The position numbers were made by a program, and so were the translations under genes. A stretch of DNA of 64,000 nucleotides from an uncultured Paracoccaceae bacterium (GTDB lineage Bacteria > Pseudomonadota > Alphaproteobacteria > Rhodobacterales > Rhodobacteraceae), in the NCBI GenBank assembly GCA_913061275.1, contig CAJXSR010000013.1:26708-90707 (forward strand). Reading direction: 5' to 3'. Position 1 is the stretch's first letter; every line of letters begins with the position of its first letter. Under the pieces are notes generated by a model, which was not told the DNA's origin, made no database searches, and worked only from the letters and a program-made list of their open reading frames with translations. Shown one piece after another: positions 28,412-37,513 of this stretch.

Positions 28412-29367
28412 TTTCTTGGGGCTGCTGCCCGTTTCAACCGATCATTTATAGCCACCCCTAGGCCTGACATAGGTATTGGGCTGACAGCGATTGTACCTTT
28501 GGAAAGCGCATCCATTTTGCGCAAATATGAAAACAGATTTGCAGCGGCCTCTATCAAATTCCCTGTGGGGGATAAATTCAGTGTTGCCACTTTGCATTCA
28601 GGGCCAAAGCCCAGCAGTATTTCAGCGCCTTGTAGGGTTTTCACATTTAACCGCACAGGGGAATTTGGTGCGTAATGCGATTTTAATTGTCCGGGCGATT
28701 GCGGTGTTTTTGGATCGCTTGGCGTCATTATTGAATAGCCTAGAAACGTTTCAATCTGTTCGCTGGATAATCCACCTGAACGCAATAAAGATACTTGATT
28801 GTCTTCAACTTTTAAAATGGTTGATTCCAACCCAACTTTACAGGTGCCACCATCAAGAATTGCCTCAATCCTGTCGTGCATATCTGTAATAACATGGGCT
28901 GCTTGTGTTGGGCTGATGCGCCCAGAGGGGTTTGCAGAAGGTGCAGCAAGTGGGCCATCAAATTGTTGTAATAACGCTTGGGCTATGGGATGTGCAGGTA
29001 TGCGAATAGCAACACTGTCTAATCCTGCCGTTACCAGTTCAGACAGCGGACTGTCAGGTGCACATGGTAAAACAAGGGTCAGTGGGCCGGGCCAGAATGC
29101 TGACGCAAGTTTCAGGGCGGTATCATTAAATTGCGCATATGTCTTTGCACACTCTAAATCGGCAACATGCACGATTAGCGGATTGAAACTAGGCCTGCCT
29201 TTTGCCGCATACACGCGTGCAACAGCTATACTGTTACAGGCATCAGCCCCCAAGCCGTAAACGGTTTCTGTTGGAAAGGCGACAAGCCCCCCTTTGCTCA
29301 GAATTTTGGCTGCTTGTTTTATCCCGATTTGATCGGCTGTCAAAACATCTGCTTGCAAATCAGTCAT
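28408..29367 (-). CDS. L-threonylcarbamoyladenylate synthase (Sua5 type)
   Basis: The 319-residue enzyme makes threonylcarbamoyl-AMP for the universal t6A37 tRNA modification. The N-terminal YrdC domain shows GGLVAFPTETVYGLGADA, RPSFNPLIVHV and LAAPSANPSGRISPTQA. The C-terminal Sua5 domain distinguishes it from short TsaC proteins. It is cytosolic. It ends against yqgE and appears to be a single-gene unit. Confidence 0.93.
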   Translation of the reverse strand: MTDLQADVLTADQIGIKQAAKILSKGGLVAFPTETVYGLGADACNSIAVARVYAAKGRPSFNPLIVHVADLECAKTYAQFNDTALKLASAFWPGPLTLVLPCAPDSPLSELVTAGLDSVAIRIPAHPIAQALLQQFDGPLAAPSANPSGRISPTQAAHVITDMHDRIEAILDGGTCKVGLESTILKVEDNQVSLLRSGGLSSEQIETFLGYSIMTPSDPKTPQSPGQLKSHYAPNSPVRLNVKTLQGAEILLGFGPECKVATLNLSPTGNLIEAAANLFSYLRKMDALSKGTIAVSPIPMSGLGVAINDRLKRAAAPRN

Positions 29368-29484
29368 CTAACGCTAATTCCATGTTGTCGGCCCCGCTTT
29401 CGCGCGGTACCTTCGAAAATTAGGCCTGTCTTAAACTGACACCCGACTGGATGCAAAGACTCTGTGAGAACTGGAAAATAGCCA

Positions 29485-30525
29485 ATGGTAAAAAAGTTTG
29501 GAAATATTGATTTTCCGTTTGAAAGCCCGCCTGCGGAAGGTGAAGCAATCGACGTAGCCCCTGGTATTCTATGGATACGTCTGCCTTTGCCAATGGCATT
29601 GAACCATGTGAACGTTTACGCACTGGATGATGGCGACGGTTGGGTTATAATTGATACGGGCTATCATTCTAAACGCGGTGTTGCGCTTTGGGAAACTTTG
29701 TTAAAAGGGCCATTAGCTGCAAAGCCTGTCAAAAAAGTATTGATGACGCATCACCATCCCGACCATATTGGTAATGTGGGTTGGTTCCAAAAAGAACATG
29801 GGGTTGAATTGATTTCTACCCGCACCGCATGGTTGTATTCCCGAATGATGGTGCTGGATACGCATGATAAATGGGCACCAGAATTGGCGGCATTCTATAA
29901 ATCAACAGGTATGGAAAAAACCATTTATGAAGAGCGATTGAACGGTAAGCCGTTTAATTACGCGGATATTGTACATCCTATGCCCTTGGGCTTTACCCGT
30001 ATTTGCCAAGATGATGTGCTGACAATCGGCAGCCGTACTTGGACGGTTCACATAGGGAATGGTCATGCACCTGCGCATGCAACACTGTGGTGTAACGAAG
30101 AGCCGCTAGTACTTGCAGGCGATCAGATTTTGCCGGGCATATCCTCTAATGTGGGCGTATACGCAACAGAGCCAGATGCGGATCCGCTTTCAGAATGGTT
30201 GGAAAGTTGCGAACGTCTGGCTGGAATTGCAACCGAGGATCATCTGGCTTTTCCAGGCCACAAACTACCTTTCACGGGTTTGCCTGCACGGTTGCATCAG
30301 TTGATCGAAAATCATCATAGCGGCCTTAAGCGGTTGCTGGTGTTTTTGGAAACGCCAAGAACTGCTGTGGATTGTTTTCCAGTTTTGTTTAAACGCAAAA
30401 TTGAAGGTGGCAACTACGGTTTGGCTATGGTCGAAGCGATGGCGCATTTGAACCATTTGCTGTTTGCAGGTAAGGTGATAAGAACCACTGATAGTGACGG
30501 GGTCTGGATTTGGAAAAGCAAATAG
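29485..30525 (+). CDS. MBL-fold metallo-hydrolase
   Basis: The 346-residue product has the HxHxDH metal site at residues 89-94 (THHHPDHIG), a later GNGHAPAHATLWC histidine and Asp in LVLAGDQILPG, and FPGHKLPF, giving a complete dinuclear metallo-beta-lactamase fold. The C-terminal winged-helix-like extension (about 265-346) resembles LACTB2-type hydrolases. Substrate is not predictable; glyoxalase II-like, thioesterase or nuclease activities are possible. It precedes a DUF6173 gene by 8 bases. Confidence 0.88.
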   Translation: MVKKFGNIDFPFESPPAEGEAIDVAPGILWIRLPLPMALNHVNVYALDDGDGWVIIDTGYHSKRGVALWETLLKGPLAAKPVKKVLMTHHHPDHIGNVGWFQKEHGVELISTRTAWLYSRMMVLDTHDKWAPELAAFYKSTGMEKTIYEERLNGKPFNYADIVHPMPLGFTRICQDDVLTIGSRTWTVHIGNGHAPAHATLWCNEEPLVLAGDQILPGISSNVGVYATEPDADPLSEWLESCERLAGIATEDHLAFPGHKLPFTGLPARLHQLIENHHSGLKRLLVFLETPRTAVDCFPVLFKRKIEGGNYGLAMVEAMAHLNHLLFAGKVIRTTDSDGVWIWKSK

Positions 30526-30533
30526 GGACTGAT

Positions 30534-31016
30534 ATGTCTGACGCCATAAAAACAACAGCAGAAGCGATAGAGGCGGCTGTATTGCCTGATGCGTATGCAC
30601 TTCATATGGACGCAGAATCAAACCCGTGCGCCGAACAAGAACCCATACCATCGTCTATGCTGCAAAAGCCGATTGAACAAAAATCGCCTGCTGAATGGGC
30701 CTATGAGCGTATCGTGCTGTACATTCAAAACTTCGAGAAGCAATTGGATAGCGATCATGAGGTTGGTATGGGCTTTGTCGGGGGTGATGTGGGTACGTTG
30801 AAAATACAAGGTATGGGGTACTTTGCACCAGATCTGATTACATTTTACGGCGCAGACCCAATGGGGGCAAAAATGCAGTTGGTTCAACATGTTAGCCAAC
30901 TTAATGTTATGCTTGTTGCAGCCGACAAAGAAGATAAGGCGGCAGAACCAAACAGAATTGGATTTAAATTGGCAAATGGATTGAACAAAAAACATGCGGA
31001 TGGCGGTGTTAAATGA
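30534..31016 (+). CDS. DUF6173 family protein
   Basis: The 160-residue product starts with an acidic, low-complexity stretch followed by a conserved domain (about 50-150) containing AEWAYERIVLYIQNFE, GFVGGDVGTLKIQGMGYF and PDLITFYG, which matches the DUF6173 family known from alphaproteobacteria. Function is unknown. I chose the ATG at 30534 because TAGGGA lies 5 bases before it; an upstream ATG at 30510 overlaps the metallo-hydrolase gene. No signal peptide is visible. Confidence 0.8.
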   Translation: MSDAIKTTAEAIEAAVLPDAYALHMDAESNPCAEQEPIPSSMLQKPIEQKSPAEWAYERIVLYIQNFEKQLDSDHEVGMGFVGGDVGTLKIQGMGYFAPDLITFYGADPMGAKMQLVQHVSQLNVMLVAADKEDKAAEPNRIGFKLANGLNKKHADGGVK

Positions 31017-31108
31017 TGTATCAGATAGACGCAGTTCAATATCAAGCCTTTGCAAATGCACAAAATTGTGAAATACACACCGCGAAATATACGATAGGGG
31101 TTTAAGGT

Positions 31109-31243
31109 ATGGCTAATCATAAACATGGCGAAATGAGTGTTACCACTCAGCAAAACACATTTAACGGATTCATCCGTTGGAGCATCGGCGTTGCAACACT
31201 TAGCATCGCGGTTCTGATTTTTCTGGCAATATTTAATTCGTAA
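31109..31243 (+). CDS. aa3-type cytochrome c oxidase subunit IV
   Basis: A 44-residue protein with the sequence pattern of bacterial COX4: a hydrophilic N-terminus MANHKHGEM, a short TQQNTFNGFIRW stretch and one C-terminal membrane helix. In Paracoccus-type aa3 oxidases this small subunit packs against the core complex at an undefined position. GGGG lies 8 bases upstream. The main oxidase genes are not in this window, which is normal for this subunit. Confidence 0.88.
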   Translation: MANHKHGEMSVTTQQNTFNGFIRWSIGVATLSIAVLIFLAIFNS

Positions 31244-31264
31244 AATTAATTACTGGGGGTTTAA

Positions 31265-31846
31265 ATGAAACTGATGCGTCATGCTGCGCTGCTATGCGTT
31301 GCGCTCATAATTACGGCGTGCTCATATGGTACAAAAGACCAGTTTGCGTCAAAAGATCATGTGGAAAAGTATAACTACAGCAGTAGCGAGCCGCCCTCAT
31401 TAACTTTGTTGACTATGATTAACAATAAAACGGGTTCTGGTGGCCATTCGTCGCTGTTGATAAATGGTTCAGAAACCGTAATGTATGATCCGGCAGGTAG
31501 GTGGAAACACTCGCAAGTGCCAGAACAACATGATTTGCTTTATGGTGTTACACCGCAGTTATTGAAGTTTTATAAATCATTTCACGCTCGTAAAACGCAT
31601 CACGTGGTTTCACATAAAATATATGTCACAAGCGAGGTTGCTGAAAAGGCAATAGTGGCATCTAAAGCCCAAGGGCGTGCGTTAGATGCGACATGTGCGA
31701 TCAATACTATAGCAATTCTTAATCAGTTGCCTGGCTTTGAAAATATGAAATCAACATATTTTCCTGCAAAACTCATGAGAAAATTCGGTGCTACCGAAGG
31801 TGTTATTACCAGTAAATATTATGAGAATGACGAAGGTCAAAACTAG
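31265..31846 (+). CDS. Lipoprotein resembling a permuted papain-like (NlpC/P60 or YiiX-type) fold
   Basis: The 193-residue product has a lipobox LIITAC with Cys19 as the acylation site. The pattern GSGGHSSLLING with His61, MYDPAGRW, and a downstream DATCAINTIA with Cys144 places a conserved His before a conserved Cys, the order seen in circularly permuted NlpC/P60 and LRAT-like hydrolases. Peptidase or amidase activity is therefore possible but unproven. It lies 21 bases after the oxidase subunit IV gene. A terminator follows. Confidence 0.7.
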   Translation: MKLMRHAALLCVALIITACSYGTKDQFASKDHVEKYNYSSSEPPSLTLLTMINNKTGSGGHSSLLINGSETVMYDPAGRWKHSQVPEQHDLLYGVTPQLLKFYKSFHARKTHHVVSHKIYVTSEVAEKAIVASKAQGRALDATCAINTIAILNQLPGFENMKSTYFPAKLMRKFGATEGVITSKYYENDEGQN

Positions 31847-31860
31847 ACCCAAAAACAAAT

Positions 31861-31888
31861 AACCCCCGACAGAAAGCCTGCGGGGGTT
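31861..31888. terminator. Intrinsic terminator between the lipoprotein gene and rpsU
   Basis: AACCCCCG and CGGGGGTT form a perfect 8-bp stem with a 12-base loop between convergent genes. The T-run is weak but the stem is strong. Confidence 0.75.
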
Positions 31889-31933
31889 ATCTAGGCTTAA
31901 AGTATAAACCTTAATCCAATATAGTCTTAGATC

Positions 31934-32140
31934 TTATAAAAGACCTTCACGCTGGGCTTTTTTACGAGCCAGTTTGCGCGCACGACGAATTGCTTCAGCC
32001 TTTTCACGGGCACGTTTGATCGAAGGTTTTTCGTAATGCTGCCGAAGCTTCATTTCACGAAATACGCCTTCGCGTTGCAATTTCTTTTTCAAAGCACGAA
32101 GTGCTTGATCAACATTGTTGTCGCGTACTGATACCTGCAT
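31934..32140 (-). CDS. rpsU: 30S ribosomal protein S21
   Basis: The 68-residue basic protein matches S21 ([23 protein letters not shown] and a very basic [27 protein letters not shown] C-terminus). It lies on the minus strand facing the lipoprotein gene, with AAAGGTGG upstream of its ATG. It is a small-subunit protein involved in initiation. Confidence 0.96.
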   Translation of the reverse strand: MQVSVRDNNVDQALRALKKKLQREGVFREMKLRQHYEKPSIKRAREKAEAIRRARKLARKKAQREGLL

Positions 32141-32393
32141 GTGGTTACACCACCTTTCTAGGGTTAGAGTTTGCAGAATTGCAGGAATGCGCCATATAGC
32201 AGGGGTATCTGGGTTTGTCTAGGATTCTGATTGGCCCATTTTGTATCTGTGATATAAGCTGGCATTGCCATATCGGGCAGCTGGCACGGCTCTGTGAATG
32301 CTACCGTGACCCCCTAGTTTTTACCCAGACAAAGCCACAGGATTGCGTTAGGATGCCAGAAATGAAACTTGCCTCTAGCCGATAAAGGTTATT

Positions 32394-33098
32394 ATGCCAA
32401 AAGCAAAAAAAACCGAAACCGACCATATTAGCTTAACCCAAAAAATGCTTGTTGAAGCAGCACTGCCCCATGTTGCTTTTGATGGTTGGTCAGCCTCTAC
32501 ATTGGAAGCTGCGATTAAGGATACAGGTGTTGACGCAGGCCTTGCAGGGCAAGCATGCCCTCGTGGTGCAGTTGATCTGGCACTTGCGTTTCATCGTATA
32601 GGTGACGAAAAAATGGAATTGGCATTAGCTGCCACTAATCTGTCTGATATGCGGTTTCGCGATCGCATAGCAAAAGCTGTTCAACTGCGTATTGAAGCTG
32701 TGGCGGATAACAAAGAAGCTGTTCGTCGTGGTGTTACCCTATTTGCTTTACCGCTACATGCCTCAGAAGGTGCGCAAGCCTTGTGGGCCACAACGGATAA
32801 AATCTGGAACGTTTTGGGGGACACATCAGAAGATGTTAACTGGTACACGAAACGCGCAACCTTATCGGCTGTCTATTCCGCAACTATCTTGTTTTGGCTT
32901 GGTGACGACAGCGAAGGTTCAACCGAAACATGGGCGTTTATAGATCGCCGCATTGATAACGTGATGCAGTTTGAAACTGTCAAAGCTAAGCTAAAAGACA
33001 ACCCGCTTGCAAAGGGGTTGGCAGCTTTCATACCAAACATCCGTAAGCCAAAAAATCACATACCTGATGATCTGCCAGGTAAAACCAAAGCTCCATAA
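32394..33098 (+). CDS. coq9: COQ9-family ubiquinone biosynthesis protein
   Basis: The 234-residue product is TetR-fold-like and matches COQ9: LVEAALPHVAFDGWS near residue 20, RGAVDLALAFHRIGD, and the WYTKRATLSAVYSATILFWLGD region with the lipid-binding helices. In mitochondria and alphaproteobacteria COQ9 presents intermediates to hydroxylases of ubiquinone synthesis. AAAGG precedes the start. The gene has no close neighbour on its strand. Confidence 0.9.
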   Translation: MPKAKKTETDHISLTQKMLVEAALPHVAFDGWSASTLEAAIKDTGVDAGLAGQACPRGAVDLALAFHRIGDEKMELALAATNLSDMRFRDRIAKAVQLRIEAVADNKEAVRRGVTLFALPLHASEGAQALWATTDKIWNVLGDTSEDVNWYTKRATLSAVYSATILFWLGDDSEGSTETWAFIDRRIDNVMQFETVKAKLKDNPLAKGLAAFIPNIRKPKNHIPDDLPGKTKAP

Positions 33099-33247
33099 AT
33101 TGCACGAACCCATGCGATAGGCAAAACTTTCAAAAGGCTGAGTTGCAAAGCGGGTAATAATCTGGCTATTTGCATCTGTCCTCATGTTCAGGGTTGAGTG
33201 AAGTGTAAAATAAAGTTACCCAAAATAAAATTCAAAGGGAATGCGAT

Positions 33248-34126
33248 ATGGCTTTAGGCGGGAAAATTGTCACATACTATGAGGGTGAATGGCATGAAGG
33301 TAACACGCCGATTATCGGTGCCGCCGATCACGCCGCATGGCTGGGCAGCCAAGTATTTGACGGAGCGCGTCAATTTGAAGGCGTGCGCCCTGATCTTGAT
33401 CTGAATTGTCATCGTATCATTAATTCCGCTGAAGTGATGGGTATGATCTCACCTGTTGATGCTGACACTGTTTTTGGCCTTTGCGAAGAAGGTTGCAAAA
33501 TGTTCGCACCAGATGCTGAACTCTACATCCGCCCGATGATGTGGTCGAAAGAGGGAACCCCTGGCATCATTGACGTAGACCCCGCCAGCACAGGGTTTTC
33601 AATTTGCATCGAAGAATTGCTAATACCTAAAATCGGTACATTTTCCTTAACGACATCCCCGTTTTGCCGCCCGCGCCAAGATATGGCGATGACGACAGCC
33701 AAGGCTGGCTCACTTTACGCTAACAACGGCCGCATCATGGCAGACGCACGCAAGCGTGGCTTTAACAATGCGCTGTCTTTGGACATAGATGGGAATGTCG
33801 CTGAAACTGCATCGACAAACGTATTCGTGGTTAAAGATGGCGAAGTATTCACCCCTGTTCCAAACGGCACTTTCCTAAATGGGCTTAACCGCCAACGGAT
33901 AATTAAATTGTTACGTGCGGACGGTGTGAAGGTGACGGAAACATCAATGACACTAGATGATTTCGCTACAGCCGATGAAATCTTTTGTACTGGTAATATT
34001 GCTAAAGTTATGCCTGTTGCCAAATATGAAGATCGCATAATGCCAGATTGCCCCTTAGCTATGCGCGCACGTGAAATTTACTGGGATTACGCGCATTCAC
34101 GTTTCAACCAACAAGAGGTTGCGTAG
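33248..34126 (+). CDS. ilvE: Branched-chain amino acid aminotransferase (class IV PLP)
   Basis: The 292-residue product is a fold-type IV aminotransferase. HAAWLGSQVFDGAR, the PLP-lysine region TTAKAGSLYANN (about residue 155), NVAETASTNVFVV and CTGNIAKVMPV match the BCAT group. It catalyses the last step of Val/Ile/Leu synthesis. AAAGGGAA precedes the start. It lies directly before a quinone oxidoreductase gene whose ATG begins on the base after its stop. D-amino-acid or aromatic activity is a less likely alternative. Confidence 0.88.
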   Translation: MALGGKIVTYYEGEWHEGNTPIIGAADHAAWLGSQVFDGARQFEGVRPDLDLNCHRIINSAEVMGMISPVDADTVFGLCEEGCKMFAPDAELYIRPMMWSKEGTPGIIDVDPASTGFSICIEELLIPKIGTFSLTTSPFCRPRQDMAMTTAKAGSLYANNGRIMADARKRGFNNALSLDIDGNVAETASTNVFVVKDGEVFTPVPNGTFLNGLNRQRIIKLLRADGVKVTETSMTLDDFATADEIFCTGNIAKVMPVAKYEDRIMPDCPLAMRAREIYWDYAHSRFNQQEVA

Positions 34127-35107
34127 ATGATGCGTGTCATTGAAATTTCAACCGCTGGCGGGCCAGAGGTTTTACAGGTTTCAAAACGCGCTATTCCCAA
34201 ACCTGCCCACGGCGAAGTTCTAATCCAAAACCATTACGCAGGTGTTAACCGCCCCGACTGTTTGCAACGTGCGGGCCTTTATAATCCGCCCAAAGGTGCC
34301 TCTGACCTGTTGGGGTTGGAAAGCGCTGGGACAGTGGCGGCTGTTGGTACAGGTGTTGCAAATTGGGTTGTTGGGGATGCCGTTTGTGCGTTGTTGCCAG
34401 GGGGTGGTTATGCCGACTATTCACTGACCCACGCCGCACATGTTTTACCTGTGCCTACAGGCATGGATATGGCATCAGCTGCCGCACTGCCCGAAACCTT
34501 TTTCACGGTATGGTTCAATCTGTTTATCAAGGCCAAGCTGCAAGCGGGTGAAACCCTGCTTGTACATGGTGGCACCAGCGGTATTGGAACTACAGCAATC
34601 ATGTTGGCAAAGCTGTTTGGCGCGCGTGTTATTGCCACTGCGGGCACAGATGAAAAATGCTATAAGTGTTTGGAAATAGGCGCAGATATAGCTGTGAACT
34701 ATCGCAACGATGACTTCGTTCAGGCAGTAGCTACCGCTACAAATGGGCGCGGTGTTGATGTTATTCTTGATATGGTTGGCGGTGAGTACACTGGGCGTAA
34801 TCTTAAGGCTTTGGGCAAGGGTGGGCGCTTGGTTAATATCGCCTTTCTGCATGGCCCGAAAGTGACGGTAAACTTGGTTGATGTTATGGCCAAAGAACTG
34901 ACACTGACAGGGTCTTTCCTACGCCCGCAAAACACATTGCAAAAGGCCCGTATTGCCGAAGATTTACGCACTAAAATCTGGCCCCATATCGAAGCTGGCC
35001 GTCTTGCACCCGTGATGGATCAGGTGTTTGACTTATCTGACGCAAGCAAAGCGCATCAACATATGGAGGCGGGAAAGCATATTGGGAAGATTGTGTTGAA
35101 ACTGTAA
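34127..35107 (+). CDS. NAD(P)H:quinone oxidoreductase (zinc-independent MDR family)
   Basis: The 326-residue product belongs to the quinone oxidoreductase branch of medium-chain dehydrogenases. It has the GroES-like N-terminal domain (NHYAGVNRPDCLQRAGLY) and the Rossmann motif GGTSGIGTTAIMLAKLFGA near residue 147. The zinc-binding residues of alcohol dehydrogenases are absent. It reduces quinones with NADPH. Two tandem ATGs start it. It converges on the RNase T2 gene. Confidence 0.9.
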   Translation: MMRVIEISTAGGPEVLQVSKRAIPKPAHGEVLIQNHYAGVNRPDCLQRAGLYNPPKGASDLLGLESAGTVAAVGTGVANWVVGDAVCALLPGGGYADYSLTHAAHVLPVPTGMDMASAAALPETFFTVWFNLFIKAKLQAGETLLVHGGTSGIGTTAIMLAKLFGARVIATAGTDEKCYKCLEIGADIAVNYRNDDFVQAVATATNGRGVDVILDMVGGEYTGRNLKALGKGGRLVNIAFLHGPKVTVNLVDVMAKELTLTGSFLRPQNTLQKARIAEDLRTKIWPHIEAGRLAPVMDQVFDLSDASKAHQHMEAGKHIGKIVLKL

Positions 35108-35109
35108 GC

Positions 35110-35745
35110 TTAACGCATCATCCCCATCCCAGCATCCCTTATTGAGCAATCCCGTGATACTTCATAGCCGCACTTTCGCAGCTTCATATCTTTGGTTAGA
35201 CAAATCCGTACCTCTTGGATTTTGCGGGCTTTGCAGGTGATGGTGATTTGGTTTTGTAATAGTGTCGGATTGGCTTCCAGAAACGCTTCTTCTACCACAG
35301 AGGCGGGCAGAGTGATGTCTTGCTTCAGTTTTCGAAAAATCGAAGGGCGCGTGACAGTAGCATAAGCTTCACGCGATAAAGCGTAGTAATTCGCCGCACT
35401 TAATCCTGAACATCGCCCATGCTTTTTCCATTGATACCAAGCCAATCCGCTGGTGCCCATAATGTCGGCCATACCGTCGCTCATAACGCGTGATGGGTTG
35501 CGTGCGATTGTTCTGCAGTAACTTGGGTGCCCACCATATTCATATTGTGGCCAAAGACCGTGTAAGGTGAAGCCAAAGCCCTGACCGTTTGCGCATTGTG
35601 GCGAATGCCGTGCATCGCCTGTTAAGTCACACCATGTCGGCGTCCATGATAATGACATTACGTAATAGTCAAAATAACCTGCGCGCTCACCATCGGCATG
35701 TGCAGGTAGGGCAAGGCAGAGCAGGGTGAAAAGTATACGTATCAT
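35110..35745 (-). CDS. Secreted ribonuclease T2 family protein with altered second active site
   Basis: The 211-residue protein has a signal peptide ending near PAHADG. The first conserved segment FTLHGLWPQYEYGGHPSYC retains the catalytic histidine. In the second segment, where T2 enzymes have W-x-H-E-W-x-K-H-G, this protein reads AWYQWKKHGRC, so one catalytic His is Tyr and the Glu is Gln while the last His is kept. Cysteines for disulfides are present. A periplasmic RNA-cleaving role is the family expectation, but activity may be reduced or changed. Confidence 0.8.
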   Translation of the reverse strand: MIRILFTLLCLALPAHADGERAGYFDYYVMSLSWTPTWCDLTGDARHSPQCANGQGFGFTLHGLWPQYEYGGHPSYCRTIARNPSRVMSDGMADIMGTSGLAWYQWKKHGRCSGLSAANYYALSREAYATVTRPSIFRKLKQDITLPASVVEEAFLEANPTLLQNQITITCKARKIQEVRICLTKDMKLRKCGYEVSRDCSIRDAGMGMMR

Positions 35746-35766
35746 TTAAGACTTTTCCTTTTGATG

Positions 35767-35799
35767 ATTCCCCTCTATATAGGCGGTGAATTCCCCTCT
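35767..35799. repeat. Two direct repeats upstream of the DUF1013 gene
   Basis: ATTCCCCTCT occurs at 35767-35776 and 35790-35799, 23 bp apart start to start, roughly two helical turns, about 80-110 bp before the start codon. They look like paired protein-binding sites. Confidence 0.4.
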
Positions 35800-35879
35800 T
35801 GAAACGGAAAATTCACTGGCCAAAGTGGCTGGTACCCGATTCTCGGCACGGGCAAGATGTATAAAAAAGGAATGCAAAA

Positions 35880-36614
35880 ATGGCACTACCGATTATGGCA
35901 AAAGCGACCGCTGTTTGGCTGGTTGATAACACGACTTTAAGCTTCAAACAGATCTCGGATTTTTGCGGCCTGCACGAATTGGAAGTGAACGGCATTGCTG
36001 ACGGTGAAGTGGCACAAGGCATCAAGGGCTTTGATCCTATTGCCAATCACCAATTAACCCGCGAAGAAATAAAAAAGGGCGAAGACAGCCCGATACATAA
36101 GTTGGAACTTATGTATTACGCTGCCGCAGAAGGTGAACAAAAACGCCGTGGCCCGCGTTATACACCCTTGTCAAAACGCCAAGACCGTCCAGCAGCTATC
36201 TTGTGGTTAGTGAAATTTCACCCAGAGCTAACTGATGGGCAAATCTCAAAATTAGTCGGCACAACTAAACCGACTATTCAGGCTTTGCGCGAACGTACCC
36301 ACTGGAACATCGCCAACATCCAACCGATTGATCCTGTAGCTTTGGGATTGTGTAAACAACTTGAACTTGATGCCGCAGTGCAAAAAGCCGCTAAGAAAAA
36401 TGCCAAAGACGGTGTTGTTTTAACCGAAGAAGAACGCATGAAGCTTCTATCAACTGACCAATCTTTGTATATGTCAGAAGAGCCAAAAGTGCCTGGTGTG
36501 CTAAGCGCATTTGAAAACTTCACATTGAAAGATGAGGCGCCAAAAGAAGAAGAACCTGTAATTGATGCGGATAGCCTGTTTAACTTGCCAAAAGACGGCG
36601 GTGAAGCAGACTAA
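35880..36614 (+). CDS. DUF1013 / TrcR-type cell-cycle transcriptional regulator
   Basis: The 244-residue product matches the alphaproteobacterial DUF1013 family annotated as TrcR. Recognisable blocks are VWLVDNTTLSFKQISDFCGLHELEV near residue 12, SKRQDRPAAILWLVKFHPEL and an HTH-like segment ISKLVGTTKPTIQALRERTHW near 120-140. The C-terminus is acidic and variable. AAGGAA lies 7 bases before the ATG. A paired direct repeat lies upstream. The stop overlaps the end of the convergent LysR gene by 4 bp. Confidence 0.85.
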   Translation: MALPIMAKATAVWLVDNTTLSFKQISDFCGLHELEVNGIADGEVAQGIKGFDPIANHQLTREEIKKGEDSPIHKLELMYYAAAEGEQKRRGPRYTPLSKRQDRPAAILWLVKFHPELTDGQISKLVGTTKPTIQALRERTHWNIANIQPIDPVALGLCKQLELDAAVQKAAKKNAKDGVVLTEEERMKLLSTDQSLYMSEEPKVPGVLSAFENFTLKDEAPKEEEPVIDADSLFNLPKDGGEAD

Positions 36615-37513
36615 TCACGGTTGGTTTTATTTGAAAGCGCACGGCTTATTGTATCTACAAATGGGCTGTTTTTGGGGAACGTCAAATAATAGGCGTTTCC
36701 AGTTGTTACACGTAACTGGCCCATTTCTATTAACCAACGACGCTCCAGATATGGGGCGTCAAGGCCTTCCCACATTAATGCAACACCTTTACTTTCCATC
36801 GCTGCCTGCAAGACAAAAGCGTAATTGTTGATCGGTTTTATATCTGGGCAAAACTGATATGAAATACCGTGAAATGCAAACCATTCACGCCACCCTAGCC
36901 AACCGTATAATCCAGCATCTTGAACCAAAAGCGGAAGGTTTTGTATCATGTGGGGTGTTAACTCACCAGCATTTTGAATGTTATTATTTTGGGCAAACTC
37001 AGGTGTGCATACTGGAAAAACTGTTTCTGGAAACAAAAGGCGCGCTTCGCAATCAGGCCAATTTCCATCACCCAACCTTATCGCACAACTGACGTCGTCA
37101 TGGGTACGTGGTGCAGTGTGGTCTGTTGTTAATATTTGCACCTGATGTTGTGGTAACGCGTCTTGAATTTTTGAAAATCGTTCTTGTAACCACATATGCG
37201 AAAACCCGTGTGTACACCCGATAGTCAGCGCATCCGTCATGGACGTTTCACACATGTTTTCAAGTGTATTGTTTATGTGATTCAATCCGAGCGTTACTGC
37301 ATCAAAAAGCTGTTTTCCATCTTTTGTTAACTTTATCCGGTTGTGATTTCTATTAAATAATTCAAGCCCCGTACTGGCTTCAAGGTTATGAATGAAACGA
37401 CTTACTGAGGGTTGCGCCATGCCCAACTTTTCGCCTGCTTTAGTAAAGCTTCCCAATCGCGCAGATTCGACAAAAGCAGGTAGTGTATTTAATATGTGAC
37501 GAACACTTCTCAT
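36611..37513 (-). CDS. LysR-family transcriptional regulator
   Basis: The 300-residue product has the N-terminal LysR winged helix (FVESARLGSFTKAGEKLGMAQPSVSRFIHNLEASTGLELFNR-type arrangement, residues about 10-55) and a periplasmic-binding-protein-like effector domain. I chose the ATG at 37513 because the HTH begins directly after it; the frame stays open to 37807 over the divergent gene. It is divergent from the uroporphyrinogen-decarboxylase-family gene, starting 98 bp away, so it probably controls that gene. Confidence 0.9.
   Translation of the reverse strand: MRSVRHILNTLPAFVESARLGSFTKAGEKLGMAQPSVSRFIHNLEASTGLELFNRNHNRIKLTKDGKQLFDAVTLGLNHINNTLENMCETSMTDALTIGCTHGFSHMWLQERFSKIQDALPQHQVQILTTDHTAPRTHDDVSCAIRLGDGNWPDCEARLLFPETVFPVCTPEFAQNNNIQNAGELTPHMIQNLPLLVQDAGLYGWLGWREWFAFHGISYQFCPDIKPINNYAFVLQAAMESKGVALMWEGLDAPYLERRWLIEMGQLRVTTGNAYYLTFPKNSPFVDTISRALSNKTNRD

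Noticed and set aside
31013..31105. 30-codon frame between the DUF6173 and oxidase subunit IV genes
   Set aside because: Starts at ATGA overlap but is too short and featureless; probably the leader of the oxidase subunit gene.
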